Below are positions 19,892 to 19,941 of a stretch of DNA of 19,941 bases, piece after piece. Each line of letters begins with the position of its first letter. Position 1 is the first letter of the stretch. The DNA comes from Patescibacteria group bacterium. GTDB lineage: Bacteria > Patescibacteriota > Microgenomatia > UBA1400 > MFAQ01. The stretch spans positions 1-19,941 of the forward strand of contig JAHITH010000091.1 in assembly GCA_018817845.1 (NCBI GenBank). Direction: 5' to 3'. The notes under the pieces are model-generated. The model was not told the DNA's origin. It made no database searches and saw only the letters and a program-made list of their open reading frames with translations. The translations under genes were made by a program, and so were the position numbers.

Positions 19892-19941
19892 GACGAGAGT
19901 TAATTTCTGTAACAATGTCATTGAGATCTCTTTGGGTCAGA
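19809..19941 (-). mobile_element. IS30-family transposase, C-terminal end (continues beyond the window)
   Basis: On the minus strand, from the window edge to a TGA at 19809-19811, the frame reads I-N-S-R-P-R-K-C-L-N-Y-Q-T-P-N-E-V-Y. This is the characteristic C-terminal block of IS30-family DDE transposases (N-x-R-P-R-K-x-L-x-x-x-T-P-x-E-V). About 44 codons are visible and the catalytic domain is outside the window. The end of the element must lie just left of the stop, roughly 19780-19810, inside the nucleotidyltransferase gene. The terminal inverted repeat cannot be fixed without the other end. Confidence 0.82.

Noticed and set aside
1..19941. CRISPR array, tRNA or rRNA genes
   Set aside because: No regularly spaced direct repeats, cloverleaf-like segments or conserved rRNA blocks were noticed on either strand by eye.

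Overview
The window looks like part of the chromosome of a small-genome bacterium of the Candidate Phyla Radiation (Patescibacteria), most likely a Microgenomates-type lineage. This is inferred from low GC, tight packing with 4-8 nt gene overlaps, few Shine-Dalgarno sites, several promoters whose predicted start sites fall at or just before the ATG (leaderless mRNAs), and a long secreted protein with the N-N-T-x-P-A-E / Y-R-P-D C-terminal block that I recall from CPR surface proteins. TGA is used as a stop, so the code is standard and not that of Gracilibacteria/SR1. No rRNA, tRNA or CRISPR was seen.

Layout. (1) 1-1409: 3' part of valS. (2) 1421-5610: a 45-codon small ORF followed by four tightly packed genes for a NadE-like amide synthetase, a nitrilase-superfamily amidase, a fold-III PLP decarboxylase and an ATP-grasp ligase, closed by a strong terminator. 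This reads as a small, unassigned biosynthetic pathway and is the best candidate for an undescribed system. (3) 5800-7216: a HAD phosphatase coupled by ATGA overlaps to a HAM1-like and a GT2-like gene, both of which have lost large internal segments while staying in frame. (4) 7212-11968: a segment bounded by two 83-bp direct repeats (one mismatch). The right copy carries its own promoter and terminator and may be a small RNA. Inside are a 58-aa gene, a formylglycine-generating-enzyme-fold protein and a phosphodiester-glycosidase-like gene without a normal start (minus strand), then an LpxC-like deacetylase overlapping a radical SAM enzyme (plus strand).

(5) 12020-17175: a surface-protein operon with strong promoters: a 673-aa protein with an internal lipobox-like anchor, a 197-aa membrane-anchored protein, and an 839-aa secreted Cys-rich protein with thrombospondin type 1-like repeats. 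Runs of eight or nine G or C lie in and next to these genes. (6) 17206-19941: divergent GT4 glycosyltransferases and a sugar-nucleotidyltransferase gene cut by an IS30-family element.

Together, regions 3 to 6 are an accessory cell-envelope and glycosylation neighbourhood with signs of deletion, duplication and insertion. Region 2 stands apart as a compact metabolic cassette. All assignments are from reading motifs; no database search was possible.
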